From: Ilyonectria destructans
Lineage: Eukaryota; Ascomycota; Sordariomycetes; Hypocreales; Nectriaceae
Direction of reading: 5' to 3'
DNA: 64,000 nucleotides
Assembly (NCBI GenBank): GCA_020740775.1
Contig: JAHEWK010000030.1
Span: forward strand, 248,001 to 312,000
Shown one piece after another: positions 42,323-54,882 of this stretch. The notes under the pieces were generated by a model, which ran no database searches, had not been told where the DNA came from, and saw only the letters and a list, made by a program, of their open reading frames with translations. The position numbers and the translations under genes are program-made. Position 1 is the stretch's first letter. Each line of letters starts with the position of its first letter.

Positions 42323-45294
42323 ATGGCATGTTCCAAGGTACCTGAGGATAAGCGACAAAGGGTAGCTCAGGCTTGTGATACATGCAAGCGACGCAAACAG
42401 AAGGTAATAAAATATTGCTTTACTCCTTTGCTCTCACGTCTGGGTCTTTCTACCCGCTCTTGTTATCGGATTATGTCCAGTTCGGCCTCAATATCATTTC
42501 GAAGCTTTAGCCCGTATCGAAACGCCTAGTCACCCTTGCAATATGATACATGGCCATCGCTAAATCATCAGCAAAGGTAACTAATGTCCTTCCTCATCAA
42601 TTCCTCCCAGGCAATGGATCGTTAGGATGATCAGCAACACAACAATTTGTCCCCAACGTTGGATTCTACCATGGAGGTTCATCACTGACATCTCATCGAC
42701 AGTGCAGTGGAGTCAAGCCGTGCCATAATTGCGCCAAGCGAAACCTGAACTGCGCCTACACCCCAACAGACCCCCTAGGAACCGACAACTTGAGTCCCTC
42801 CAGACCCCCATTCAAACGTCAACATGTTGAGACAGCCACTGAATTCTAGTCTCGTCATGATCTGCTAACTGACTTGGTAAATGGAGGGCAAGACGACCAC
42901 CTGGAAAGCCAAATGCTTGATGACTTCGATCTCAGCTCTTACCAGAGCACGATCTCGGGACAAGACGAAGAAACTAGAGTCTATGGGCAAGCCAGAATGT
43001 TGCAAGATCCTACTGGAAGGCTTTGTGAGTGTTTTCCTCCGATTTTTCCTCGTACAACACATTGACACTTCCTTTGAGTGTATGTTGGTGATTCTGCCAC
43101 CTTGTCATATCTTCAGTTCTTGCGCATGATAGTAAAGAGTGTGGATGGCCCATCGCAGTTCACACTGGATCCTGACCGACACAAAATCATCGAACCGACT
43201 TTTACAGTACCGGAGACAGCTCAAACTGTACATATGCTACCGGAAAAGAAGGCTGCCGACGTGCTTGTGCAGTTCTTCTTCACCAATGTACGTCAATATC
43301 TCAACCTTCAAGTTTATTTCAGTTCTGATTACCCCAAGACCAACGGCCTCATTGACATCCTGGATCGGCGAGAATTCAAGCAGTCGCTGAACTCATGCTA
43401 CTCGAGCCCACTTACTGTGAAGTCCTCGGACCTCTGCTTGATGTACCTTGTATTGTCAATCGGCCTTACCATGGCGGCACCAGCTCCGGACAGCCCCGAA
43501 CATGAGATCGTCACCCATCTTCGGTCTCAGCCCGTGGATCAAGCAGAAGTTTTCTTCAGAAACGCCAAGGGCTTGGGGGACCCTGTCTCCGGATTTGAGG
43601 ATGGGGACTTTTGGTCTATCCAAGCTCTCTGCCTCATGTCTGTATACATGCTGGCCGTATCCAAGCGGAACGCTGCATATGCGTATCTTGGTCAGCATCA
43701 AGCCTCAAACCATAGACGTTGGCATTAACTTACATTAAATTAGGCATGGCCGTTCGGTCTGCCTACGCACTGGGTCTTCACAGAGCTCCAGAGACAGCAA
43801 TGATCTTTAGAAACGATCAATTGGCACAGAGGCGAAACCTCTGGAGAAGTTTGTTTGTGCTTGATCGATTTCTAGCTATGTCTCTAGGCCGACCTGTCGC
43901 AATTTCTGAGTACGACTGTTCAGAAGATTCTCTTGAAGCGCCAATGAGGTCGTTGAGCAACAAAAGGATGGTGCGAAACCCAACCATCAGCTCCAGTGGA
44001 CTCGACGCTAGTGTTCAAGCAAGTAAAATTATTGGCGAAGTCCTCCAAAAGGTCTATTCTAAGCATCACATCTCCGCGAGAGTCGCTCAAGAAATCGCTG
44101 ATGATTGCAAACGCTGGGACCACGACGTTCATCCAGCCCTAGACTGGAACAAACTCTTCAACAGGGACATTGGACGAGCTCAGGGAATGGCGATTCTGCA
44201 TATCCAGCTCCTCGGTTGCCATACCATTATCCTTCTCACCCGGCCATTTTTCTTGCATTTACTTGTCAAGGTGTTGAAGAACAAGCCAGGAAGCCAAGTT
44301 CAAATTCATGAGCAAAATTCGAGAATGGAGACGTTTTCGGAAGCCTGCGTTGCTGCATCAACTCAGACAATCAACTTAACACAGGCAGTTTTTCAATCCC
44401 GGAGACTCCCCCAGCGAAATTCATTCGTTATGTAGGTATATGTGTGCATTTGAGTAGAACTGTCTTTCTCACATGGTCCTAGGTATTTCCTCTTTGCAGC
44501 GACGCTCACCATCCTGAGCAACGAGTTTCTGGGTCTACATAGCAACGCTGACTACGACGATTCAATATCGAACGCAGTGAACATCATGTCTTATTTTTCT
44601 GCCAATGATGATCAGGCCAGTCACTTGCTCTTCATCCTTACGTCGTTTCGAGACGTTGTTCAGGGGCAGGCAACATCCCACGCCTCAGGAGGCTCGGCCC
44701 AAATCTCACACCGAGTGTATCCCGCCAGGATCCCATTCGGTTGCTCAAAAGACCCGACTGAGAGTCTGACTTCCTCCCATCACCAATCTGGGGAGAGCGA
44801 GGGCAATACACCGGGGTCCCCTCGCCTAACGCAGCCCGATTCCGAGAAGAGTACATCTCAAGTTTCACAAGCCTCCATGAATCCTCAAGAGAGGCCACCA
44901 CCAGGCATGATTGCGCTAGACCTTGCAGCTCCCGGAGCTACGGACTGGCCTGCTAATAGTACCACCCCTTTATCCTAATGTACTGAAATTAGACTGACAA
45001 GGGAGTGACCTAGGAGGCATAGGATCTCTTCGAAGTGATGATAAATTTCACTTTGATAGCTTCTGGGGGTTTCAAAGCGGGGTTGGATATGTTTCTCGTG
45101 TCCAAGCACCTGGACCAGGACCAGGGCTGATGGCTCAGATATACCCAACCGAGATAGGGGGGAACGCTATGGGTTACAGCCACTACTCGGCTGCTGGGAT
45201 TCCGGATGCGCCACAGAACCAGTCTGGCGGTATTGTTTCAAACCCTGCGGTGGCCATCTATCCACTGGAGAACCCCTTAGAATTCGGCGGATGA
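42323..45294 (+). CDS. Zn2Cys6 fungal-specific transcription factor
   Basis: Exons 42,323-42,403, 42,703-43,024, 43,079-43,690, 43,744-44,431, 44,483-44,958 and 45,014-45,294 join in phase. The binuclear zinc cluster is split by a 299-bp intron: ACDTCKRRKQK then CSGVKPCHNCAKRNLNC (six Cys, spacing as in Gal4). A fungal_trans-type middle region follows (FFFTNVRQYLNLQVYF, LCLMSVYMLAVSKRNAAYAY, GLHRAPE, RRNLWRSLFVLDRFLAMSLG). The C-terminus is Ser/Pro/Gln-rich and likely activating. A TAG at 42,847-42,849 lies in frame in exon 2; a 69-bp intron (GTCAAC donor at 42,818, GCTAAC branch, AG at 42,886) would remove it and keep frame. Otherwise the gene would be null. Targets unknown. Convergent with flbA, 479 bp apart. 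Confidence 0.82.
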
Positions 45295-45773
45295 TCAGAA
45301 GCACAAGGCATGAATGGGTATGGGAGTTTATGGACATTCACCAGCGGTGCGAATGACGACCTGTCGCGTCCAATGCGAAGCAAGTCGCGCGTGACGACGC
45401 CTCCAACCATTGGTAGAACAAGATTCTTCCAGTCGGTCCACAGACCCTGGGCCAATGCAAGCTCCCCGGCAGCCATGTCCCATATGTCCCCAGTTCCTCA
45501 TGCCTCAAGGACCCTTATTGGCTCATGTCAAAGAGCACATGCCATTGAAGCGCATCACCATGGGCCGAGCTCGAAAAATCTCGTCCCCTCGTTGCCCAGT
45601 CCCTCTGCTGGCGCCAGCTTCGCGTTTGTTCTCGTTCCATTCTGGCGTCAACTTAGAATGGATCCTTGAGCGCTTCGTAAACTGGTGCACCTTGAGGTGG
45701 AACGGTGGGGACTTGAAGTTGAGGCTCTCAGTCAAAGCACTGTGAGGGTCCTGCGAAGTCGCTAGTACACGGC
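45295..45773. other. intergenic between convergent genes
   Basis: The frame of the Zn2Cys6 gene stays open for more than 100 codons after its TGA (SEAQGMNGYGSLWTFTSG...). This may be chance or a sign that TGA replaced CGA. Otherwise no feature. Confidence 0.4.
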
Positions 45774-48006
45774 TCACGGGTAAAGTTTGGCTTGGGACTC
45801 AGGGCCTCGTCCGACGAGGTCGAACTCGTAATTCCGCAATTGCTGCTCATACTTGGGGCTGCGAAGGAATTTTGGCACCGAATCCTGCTTTGCGTCAGCG
45901 CCGTCAGCCTCGCCGAAGTTTGGGGGTCAGCGAAACTCACACTAGCCATCAGCTCGAAGACGGCGTTCTGGGCGTCCTCAAAGAGGGACGTTACTTCCTG
46001 GAGGGTGTCGATCATGGCCACGTCTTGGCCGACGGCCTTGGTCATTCGAGTGGCAAGGCTGTTGCGGAGCTGGTGGTCGATGTTGAGCTCACAAGGAGAT
46101 CCGGGGGCCAGGAAAGCGTTGTAGATTCCATACACCTGCGCCATCATCTCCTTGACCCCGTCCATCGACGTGTTGTTGGGGTTCTTTTGAGCCGTGCGGG
46201 TGACGGCCTTGCAGTTGCGGACAAACTCGTCTACGTCTTGGTAGAAGGACAGGTTCTCCTCGCAGTGCGTGTCGCGAAGGTTCTCCCGGAAGAGAAGACG
46301 GAGAGCAGGATCGTTGAGGATCTTGTTGAGCCGCTGGGTGCTGGAGTCCCTGGTGATGCTATTTCGCTGAGAAGCCGCACCGCCCTCGCTCTCCGACGCT
46401 CGTCCCCTCGAGCCAGAACCGTTGATGAGATCCTTGCCCTGTTGGGAAATCTGATAGATGGCATACTTGGTGGGCTGGAACACGTTGCAGCCCGGGCTCT
46501 GGAACATGTAGGCTCGGTCTTGAGCGACGGCCTCCATCAGATCATACTCGACAAAGAGGGTGGCGACCTCGACGGTTTCTCGCTTGTCAACAATCGTGGA
46601 GCAGTCCATCAACCAGTCGGTGGTGGCCTTTCCAGTGAAGGTATCTCGATACGTCTCGCCGTTGACCTTGCGCTCGGCTGCCACCTTGACCCCCGTCAGA
46701 CCATCTTTGTAATCGTGCAACGAGTCCGAATCGGCTGCATTGACGGTCGGCTTGATGTTCCGGTGTTCGGCACCCACGAACCGGCGGAAAATGACCTCAA
46801 GGGTGCCCTGGTCATGGAGAAGCTTATCGCTCTGGGAGTCCCTCTCCAGCAGGACGAGCTGGGTTGCCCCCAGGTTGACCAGCTCCGACACCTGCTTCTG
46901 CTGGATACCGCTCCTCGAGCAGAACCTGTCTAGCACGGCGATTCCCTTAGGCGTCAGCTGCCAGACCGATCCCTTCATGTTGTATACCTGCTGGTACTTG
47001 CCGTCGGCCGATTCAATGAAACGGGCCTCGACGAAGCGTTGGCAGATGTACCGGGCCATGTCCTTGGCCATGGAGAAGGTAGTGGTTGTGGTGGTGGTGA
47101 CGATGCGGGAGGGGTCTTTGGGATCTGGCATACGATTCGACTGGGAGAACTTGAGGGATCCAAGGTTGTTGATGGCATCCTCGGAGAGGAACGTGTACTC
47201 GACCTTGGTCAATCGGACGCGGTGGGCCGAGAGCGGCAGAAGACTGACGACGAGGGTGGAGAAGAGATCCTCGAAGTCCTATTGTACTACCAAAGTCAGC
47301 CAATGCTCTGGCGAGACGGGGTTCGGGAGGTGGCGTTTCATAGGGGCTCCGCATGCCCCGCGCGGAACGCTGCACTATGGCGCACGCCATGCGAAGTGGC
47401 AGGTGGAAGTGGTAGAACCATGGCACATACCCTCGTGAACGGCCGGTCGTCATCCGTCATGCGCAGCAAGCGCGAGGATGTTTGGTGCATCTTGTTTGCC
47501 GTGACAGGAGACTTGGTGGGAGGTGGTTGGTTGGGGTCTGTGGCCGTGTGAGGCTGGGACGGCGGGTGGTTCGCCGAAGCAGCTTGGGTAGCGACGGCGC
47601 TGTCCAGGTTGATACTGGACAACAGGGACTGGCTCGAGGCACTCCTGGGCCGGTGGTTCTTGTCCGAGCTGGAGGGCTCCGAGGCGGGCATCGAGCTGGG
47701 GAGGACGATGGCGCTCTGGGTCCTGTTCAAGGCGGCCACGGCCAGGGCGAGGATGGCGCTCGACGAACGCTGGTCGAGTCTGGGAGACGGAGCCGGTATG
47801 GCGGCAGCAGCGGCGACATGAGACCGTTCCGAGAGGGAGGAGCGGGAGTGAGTGGGGGGCTGCTCGAGGGTATTCGAGGGAGGGGCAGCGTGGTGAGGAG
47901 GATGCGACAGAGAGTGGCCATCTAACGGGAACGGAAAGGTCAGAGGGGGGATTTTGATGACGGGGGTTTCTTGGGTGTGAGAGGAGGGTGTGGGGGTAGG
48001 AAACAC
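45774..48006 (-). CDS. flbA: FlbA-type RGS protein (DEP domains + RGS)
   Basis: Three exons recognised: ~48,006-47,431, 47,278-45,941 and 45,884-45,774, with in-phase introns of 152 and 56 bp. The first exon has a Pro/Ser-rich region, then KMHQTSSRLLRMTDDDRPFT. Exon 2 holds a DEP-like region (DFEDLFSTLVVSLLPLSAHR, NLGSLKFSQSNRMPDPKD), a second DEP domain (FTGKATTDWLMDCSTIVDKR) and the RGS domain (LNKILNDPALRLLFRENL, ENLSFYQDV, LRNSLATRMTKAV). The last exon completes it (DSVPKFLRSPKYEQQL). FlbA accelerates GTP hydrolysis on the Galpha FadA/Cga1 and so limits vegetative growth signalling and allows sporulation. The true ATG is uncertain: the frame remains open upstream of 48,006 without an ATG, so a 5' exon is probably missing from this model. 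No lesion seen. Confidence 0.9.
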
Positions 48007-48621
48007 CAGGGCTGGTGGATAGGCGCTGAGACGAGCGGGCTGGGCAAGGCCAGCAGGGACCCCGGGCAGGTAGCGGGTACTTGGCTTGGTGGTGTAACAG
48101 GGGGTGCCAATGCTGCTAGGGGACCGCTGGAGCCACTGGAAGGGGGCCTCTGGAGGGAGGGGAAGGCACCTTTTAGGGGTTGTTTGGTGAGCGAGTGGAG
48201 TGTCACCAGCCGTATCAGGTACTTAGTGCCGGGTACACTACACGAAGCCAACCCCGGGGACCCTGGCTGGCTTGGGCTGGTTCCTCAGGCGGTTGAGATC
48301 TCAGGGTCCTTGTGTGCTGTGACTCGCTGGGTCCAGCAAAATTCCCATTCGTTCTATCACGTTTTTTGGGCAAAGAGGTAAGCTTGGTCTGTCATCGTAC
48401 AGGCCGCAAGACTTTATAACAATACGTAGACGAAATATGACACTTTTGACGATAGAGTTCTCTTTGACCCTCCCTCTTGCCCAGGCGGTCCCCAATAGCC
48501 TGGCGGCCCTGGAGGTCCCTCAATACCCGCCGCGACCATCCACGTCAAAACCGATCATATCGATGCCTCATCAAGCCCGGTCCGCGGCAAACCGGTCCGC
48601 GGCAAAACATGTATAGGAAGA
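48007..48621. other. flbA 5' region
   Basis: The flbA frame stays open to about 48,230 (PCYTTKPSTRYLPG...), so a part may be coding. Upstream of that, leader and promoter are expected. No other gene seen. Confidence 0.4.
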
Positions 48622-49208
48622 TCAGTAACGTGGAAATAACATCTCAAACGCAGCGATTGTCGACTGCAGTACTATGCGCTCTTCTAGGAGAGATCTATTT
48701 CTCTCCTCGAGGATCGCAATATACTCCGTCGTCGTATACATAATGGCCTCCTGTATTCTAGGTAAGAATCGTTGAATCGTGAGTTGGGTGCTAACTAACC
48801 TTATCCACTCTTGTTTTAGGCGTTCCTTCTTGCGGATCCTTTGTTGCATTCTCCTCTCCTTCCTTTGCCATTACAACTCTCATACTAAGGATACTATTTC
48901 GTAGTTCGGTAAATGCAGCATTTAACTGCGTGGAGTGGCGCTTCTCGATTGTACGCGTGGGCGGGGCTTCCGATGGTTTGTGGCGACCAGAGTTGCGTGC
49001 CGGTGCGGGAGGAGACTTGGGCTTGATTACCATGCTGGAAGAAGTGACAATGGCGTCGGTCTATCCAGGTCTCGGTAGCTTGGAGGTCCCGAGGAACGGT
49101 CGGATGCGGCACGAAGCGAGTTGGCGTCGAGGAAAGGGAGATGGTATCTGGGGAAGATATCTCGAGGTCGAAAGGGGTCGCTTGGGCACTTGAGGACGCC
49201 CTGAACAA
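48622..49208 (-). CDS. small bHLH transcription factor (5' end unresolved)
   Basis: Last exon 48,750-48,622 and the preceding exon ending at 48,800 (49-bp intron) encode a basic helix-loop-helix domain: PPTRTIEKRHSTQLNAAFTE (basic region and helix 1, with E-K-R-H), LRNSIL, a long loop, and EAIMYTTTEYIAILEERN (helix 2) running into a leucine-zipper-like RSLLEERIVLQSTIAAFEML. The stop is at 48,624-48,622. Upstream, a Ser-rich exon (SSSAQATPFDLEISSPDT) lies in another register; a ~52-bp intron ending at GATAG before TDAIVTSSS joins them, with a weak donor. A first exon with the ATG lies further up and could not be placed: a CTACTAAT...TTTTCAG acceptor at ~49,235 supports its existence. Binding site would be E-box-like; targets unknown. 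Confidence 0.65.
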
Positions 49209-49239
49209 CTCAAACTCAGCTCGGGCTGAGCTGAAAATA

Positions 49240-52200
49240 ATAGCGCCAAAATTAGTAGCTAGAAACCCTGGCTGTCAGAGTATATCCCATTAGTGTAATC
49301 ATCAGCCACCGAGCAAGGATATTGTGGTACTTGGGGAAAGTCACGATCCTGCGGATGGACTACCTGATTGATGCTTTGTGCCCCTCTTCCTCTGTAAGGG
49401 TCGCACTCGTCCTGGTCCCTCGCGGTTCCAAGGCCACCCGGCCTAACTTCCTGCCCTGCACCTTATATTCCGTGCAGGCGAACGCGTCTGCGCATGTAAT
49501 CCCCTGCGGGTAACGCCACTCCGCTGCCATGGCCGCTTCCTCTGACACTCTATTTGGTGCTTATGGTCGTCAGCAGGATGGATGGTGCCGGCCGGCATGC
49601 CGACGAAGTGGAAGTCCTCCGTTGTCTCCGCCACTAGCAGGATCCCGCCGGCGGGCCGAAGTGGAGGATGGTGATGGCGTTCATACGATGGCCCGAGTGA
49701 ACCTTATCGAGAATAACGTCCAATACCGTGTAGCTGGCACCGTTGACCAGCTTCAAGCCTTGGCATGCCAGGGACGAATATGAAGATCGCCGTCACCGGT
49801 ATGGCGCTATCATCCCGGCACCGATGGTCGGTGAACTAGTCCTGACGCCGCCGCACCACCGTCCGACGCACCAGCACACCGGCATGTCCTATTCGGAGCT
49901 GATCGGAGGGACCAATGTACTACGTAGTAATTGGCGACTGCCCTCAGCATGACAACCGCTCAATAGATCGATCAGATTCCCTAAACTTGCCCCGACTTAA
50001 TAGGCAGTGATGCGCAAAATCAGGCCATACTACCTTCTGAGTTGCATTAAGCAACTCAATAGATTGGCCTAGACCCATTGATCAGCAAGGTGATGCAGAG
50101 CCTGATGCAATGATCGGCTAGAGCCTGGCCACGCTGTTGGCTGGCTGGAGTTCCCTGTAGCGTCCCCATCGAGTCCCGTCTTTCCGCGTCCAGTTCGTAG
50201 CGCGGACCCTCTCTAGCGTCACTAGCCTCGCACTAAAGCTCCTGGGGGTCGACCTCGATCAGAGGCCCGGACCCAGACAAGCTCGAGGTCTTAGCACTTG
50301 GCCGGCGCCGGTGATTTGTCTACGGCGGCGGGGATTTGGTCGATTTGGTCGAGGGCGCTGGGCTCGGGGTATCTTTTCGAGGCATATGCGTTGAAAGTGA
50401 AGACACACATACACCAATGCCAGTTGTTGTGGCGGCGGCGGCGGGCTTTTTTTCTTTTCTTTCCCACTCACACGAATGTGCGTTCTAGACCTTGTGTGTG
50501 GGTGTGTGACGGTGCCCTTTTAGCTGCTTGTTTTTGTGCAAGCTGCTGTCTGTTCTGGTCTAGTTTGTCTTGTCTTGTTTTGTCTGTTGACCTGTCTGAT
50601 GCAGCTCGGCAGCAGCCATGCCGTGCGGGATCCGAAGGTAATGGAGGGTGACGCGGGATGGGAGGGGATGGGATGAAAGAACGGGACGGAGGGAACAAAT
50701 GACGGGTCATTTTAAGGCTGAGCAAAATGACCAATATTATATCTGACATATTCCTCGGCCGGTACTTATAATGCCCTCGACTGACTGTATAACCACCATC
50801 TTGACTCTCATTTAGAGCAGACATCATCTCGTCAACGTCGTCATCAATCACCACACTCCACCCTGTTTACCCTTGCACACAGACATTCCCAAACTGCGGC
50901 TGTTGCATAATCTTGCGGCCCAGATCCTCTCTTGGCTTCGTGCTTCCTACTCCATCAACACAAACCATCCGCGTTGATCGCGAGGTCCCTCGATACACCT
51001 CCCGTCCAGACTAGGCCGTACGAAGATTTTCCTCTGATTGCTAAAGCTTCTTGGGGAAATAGACGAGCGCCACGAGGCCGTGAAAGGAGACGCGATATCG
51101 AGCATCGTGACGTTTTGGCGGTCCGAGAGCAGACGCTATAATCGACGAACAGGCACATCGCCAGTTCAACCCATCTCTTCCGCGCACCAGCTCCGGTATA
51201 GCCTCAACCCAAACGACGGGCGCTTCATTCCGTCCGAGCAGCGAGAGGGTGTCGAGGACGAGGTCGCAAAAGCGGGCGTACCTGCGTTGTCACGGCGGAG
51301 CGCCATCTCATTCCAATCGCCGCCACGGCGCCCAGTTCCGTCCTGCCCTTCGTGTCGCATTACCAGCTATGGCAAAAGGGAATGCGCACTCCGCTAATGC
51401 GTAGTGCAATATTGGCTGATACTCTGAATGTGACACTTCGGAGCGGAGGAGACGAATGCAGATCCGAGCGCAGAGACGGATCAAACGCTCTTTCGCAAGC
51501 ACCGTATCCGTACGAACCACGACTACCGAATCACGGGCTACTGTACTAGTAGGACCCGGGCCCAACCAAGCCCCAGTGGAAAGAAATACGCACTTGTGCA
51601 TTGCATTTCACACCAAGCAAGCCTGGCGCCGGAAAACATCAACGCGCCACCTCAACCTTATCCTCTTGGTGACATATTAACCCAATTGCGATTCCGCTAG
51701 ACCCCCATCCAGCGCAGATCCTCTCCTTCTCATCTTTCTTCGCCCTCCTCCATTGTCGCTCTTCCTCCCGTTCGACTTCGGGGTGCAATTACCACCAACT
51801 ACACCAACTAGCACCACTACTGCCACTGCCACCACCAAGATTCCCACGGCCAAAAGCTTCCCTCGAGATCCTGTCTTTGCACTCCTCTACGGCCCGTACT
51901 AATACGCCGCCGTCGTGACTGTTTTCGCTACGCCTGGCGTCCCCCGCCCTTTCGTTGAGACGCCGCACACGGACACAGGCAGCAGACGCAGACACAGTAC
52001 TCAGACCCAACACTCAGACTCAGACACGCCGTTAGCTTCTCCCGCTGCGCCTTGATTTCCTACAAATCCATCCCACACACCCCCGCTCCAGCTGCTCTCT
52101 TAGTGCCCTAAGCCCGTGTCTCGATCGCGCTCTGTGCCAGAAGTCTCAAGCTACTGACTCGATCCACATCCACCCGGAGAATTCCCCCGCCCTCCACTTC

Positions 52201-52361
52201 GTCGTCTTGTGGCTCTTGGCTCTTGTTTCTTGACCTTTGGCTCTGGCTGCTCATTATTAATATCAGTGGACTACGGGTTTTGCTCGGATTTCTCGACCAT
52301 CAAGGCATCTTCGGGTTGTGAGGCCTTCATCAAGACACCACCACCAAACCACCCGCTCACC
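49240..52361. other. no gene recognised
   Basis: A 3.1-kb interval. Short frames around 49,340-49,960 and 50,300-51,680 overlap on both strands without domains. 51,690-52,361 is strongly pyrimidine-rich and fits a long 5' leader/promoter of the gene at 52,362. Confidence 0.4.
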
Positions 52362-54196
52362 ATGGCTCCAGCTCCATCTGCGTTGTTGTCATACATGGTG
52401 GACCGCTCTGACAAGGGCGGTGCGCCTGTACCCATTGCCGGCGATGTCCTGGGCCTGCTCGTCGCCCTCGCCTCCATCTCCGTCCTCTCCATCTGCCTCT
52501 GTAAGAAGCCCGCCCAACGACATGTTGCGTCCCGGGTTGGACCAAGGCATTCCCTGGATGACTGCTGACGAGCCTGTAGACGAGAGATGCACGGCCATCA
52601 AAGTATGGACTAATCTACCACTCGTGGTCTGGCGTAAGTCGCTGTTTGCTCCCAGAGAACTCCGCTATCTTGCGTGACACTAAAATCAACCCGCAGTCGT
52701 CTTCGCCATTTATGTCGACTCCATGCTCTTCGTTGTCGTCACCGCCATTCTGCAGCAAATCTTTGGCGTCAACTCGAGCTATGCCATGTGCCAAGGCGCC
52801 ATTCTGCTCTGCCTCGTCTGCTACGTCACCACTAAGGTCAGTCGCTCACCCCCCTCCCAAGAATATTCGTGACATTGTACTAATATGCTGGCAGATTGTA
52901 AGTTCATGCGTCCGATTTAAGCTCGAGTACAACGATTAACTCTTCCCTCAGTTCATTTACGTTTTCCTCGTCGAGAAGGCTGTAAGTCACAGACGCAACC
53001 CCAAACAACATTTCGATGTAACGCTAACCATTGTTAGCACATCATTCGTGGCACTCCCAAGACCCGTCTTCAGTCGAAGCTCTACTGTTTTAACTCGTTG
53101 GGCATGCTTGGTCTCTACACCGTCGTCGTCATCCTCAACTTCATCTTGTAAGCCCTCCGCCACCAGGGTCAACCTAGGAACCTCAACTAACCAATATGCT
53201 CGCAGCCGAATTGCCAGGATCGACGAGAACGGGGTTTGCATCATTGGCATGCGGAGTATCTCCATGATTCCCCTCATCACCTTCGACGCCATCGTCAACA
53301 TCTATCTCACCATCCTTTTCCTCATCCCTCTCAAGAGTCAGTCTCACACGTTCATGTCCAGACCTCCAAGGAATTGCACTCTAACACCCTATAGATCTGT
53401 ACTCGTTCAAGAACATGCCCAAGACGCCCGCCAACGAACGTCTTAAGAACGTCGCGTTCCGCACCTTTGTCGGTTCTTGTTGCACCCTGCTCAGCAGCAT
53501 TGTGTAAGAACCAACCCCCCTAGGCCCCCCATGGCATTCAAATAGAAGATAAAAATACTGATGGAATCTCAGCAACCTGAGCGTCCTGATGGCTCTCAAC
53601 GGAGAGCCTGGCTGGGTTTGCCTCATGTGCTGTAACTCTGACAGTCGGTACCCCCATATTCCTCTCCCAGCGTATTCAACCCCTAACTTCCTCCAGTCCT
53701 CTTCTCTGCCCTCGTCATCCAGTGGGTCACCTCCAAGGACAACGCTGGCTCGGGCAGCCAGACCGGCACCAACAACTTCAACGAAAACGGGAGCCGCGGG
53801 GGCCGCGGTGGCCGCGATCCTCACGCCTCAACCCACCAAATGAACACGATCCCGGTGGCTCCGCCCTCGCCCCACGGCACCGACGCCGAGATCTCCCTCG
53901 TCGCCACAGCCACCGCGCAATCCTCCGACGACGGCCGCGACATGGACATCGCCAAGGTATCGAGCACCGGGGTTGGCGGCGGCGTGGTAGTCACCACCAC
54001 GATCCACCGCCAGAGCCGTCCCACCAGCGGTTTCGGCCTCGACATGGACGGCAACAAGCTCGAAGACGACGACGACGACGAGTCCTACGGCTACCCACCC
54101 CGTCCCCCCAGCTACGGCGTCAACAACCACCACGATATACCCGAGCCGCCCCGGAACCGCATCACCGCCGGCAGCCAGAACGATCCCCGCAGCTAG
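52362..54196 (+). CDS. fungal multi-helix membrane protein, ten exons including a 3-nt exon
   Basis: Start CACCATGG at 52,362. Exons: 52,362-52,500, 52,580-52,633, 52,697-52,836, 52,895-52,897 (ATT), 52,952-52,981, 53,038-53,147, 53,206-53,336, 53,395-53,503, 53,573-53,643, 53,697-54,196. All introns are GT-AG with fungal branch sites and stay in phase. Helices: GLLVALASISVLSICLY, VFAIYVDSMLFVVVTAILQQ, AILLCLVCYVTTKIFIYVFL, LGMLGLYTVVVILNFIF, SISMIPLITFDAIVNIYLTI, TLLSSIVNLSVLMAL, DILFSALVIQWV, about seven. The cytosolic tail is Gly/Asn-, then Asp/Pro-rich (DDDDDESYGYPPRPPSYG). The family is conserved in ascomycetes and basidiomycetes without known function; the seven-helix layout with a long tail recalls receptors. 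Frame intact. Confidence 0.88.
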
Positions 54197-54882
54197 ACTC
54201 AATCTTATATCTACGTCTTGGGGTCTCATTTATCTTCGGGGATTGCTCATCATCCTACAAGTGTGGCGTTTGTTTTTGTTTGGGGTTTCTAGACCTTCCC
54301 GTCGGAAATTAGAGGGAGTTGGGGCGGCCGGGGCGTTCCATGTCGCGACGTCTCTTTTCTTACTTTCCTTAGATATCCTCCTGCAGAGAGGCAAATAAGA
54401 GAGCTATCAGTGCTCGCGGCAATGTTGCCGTAATCATTTAATTATGCGAGGGAAGGGGGATGCACACAAAGGCCCATGTCTACGTACAGGGCCAGTTTGG
54501 AAAGAGTGTTGGATCTTGATCAGGGTGGGTGATGGTGGTTTCGATGTCATAGGATACCCAGTATAAATAGAAGAGAGACATTTACCACTTGAAGATGGTC
54601 GAGACTTACTCGCCATCGAAAATACCGAAGTTGAGATGGGTCGTCTCAGCAAATCTGGGCCCCGAAACACGCTGCGGATCCCACAGCTATACACGGACCC
54701 CGTTGATCCCTTCACCAACATTCGAAACAAGCGCACAAAGAATAGCATTGGCACCACAGTGTACAACAAGTCACAGGAAAGATACTAAGGGTTTGCAGCC
54801 AAAAGACCGTTTCATTGTTGTCGTAGCTCATAGATCTAACCGAGTGCTGGCCGATCAACTGTCTAGGGCCTATTTTTCGATA
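54197..54882. other. no gene recognised
   Basis: 3' flank of the membrane protein gene; short frames without domains up to the transposon edge. Confidence 0.5.

Noticed and set aside
45872..46933. 353-aa plus-strand frame
   Set aside because: Antisense shadow of flbA, which has clear DEP and RGS motifs and in-phase introns.
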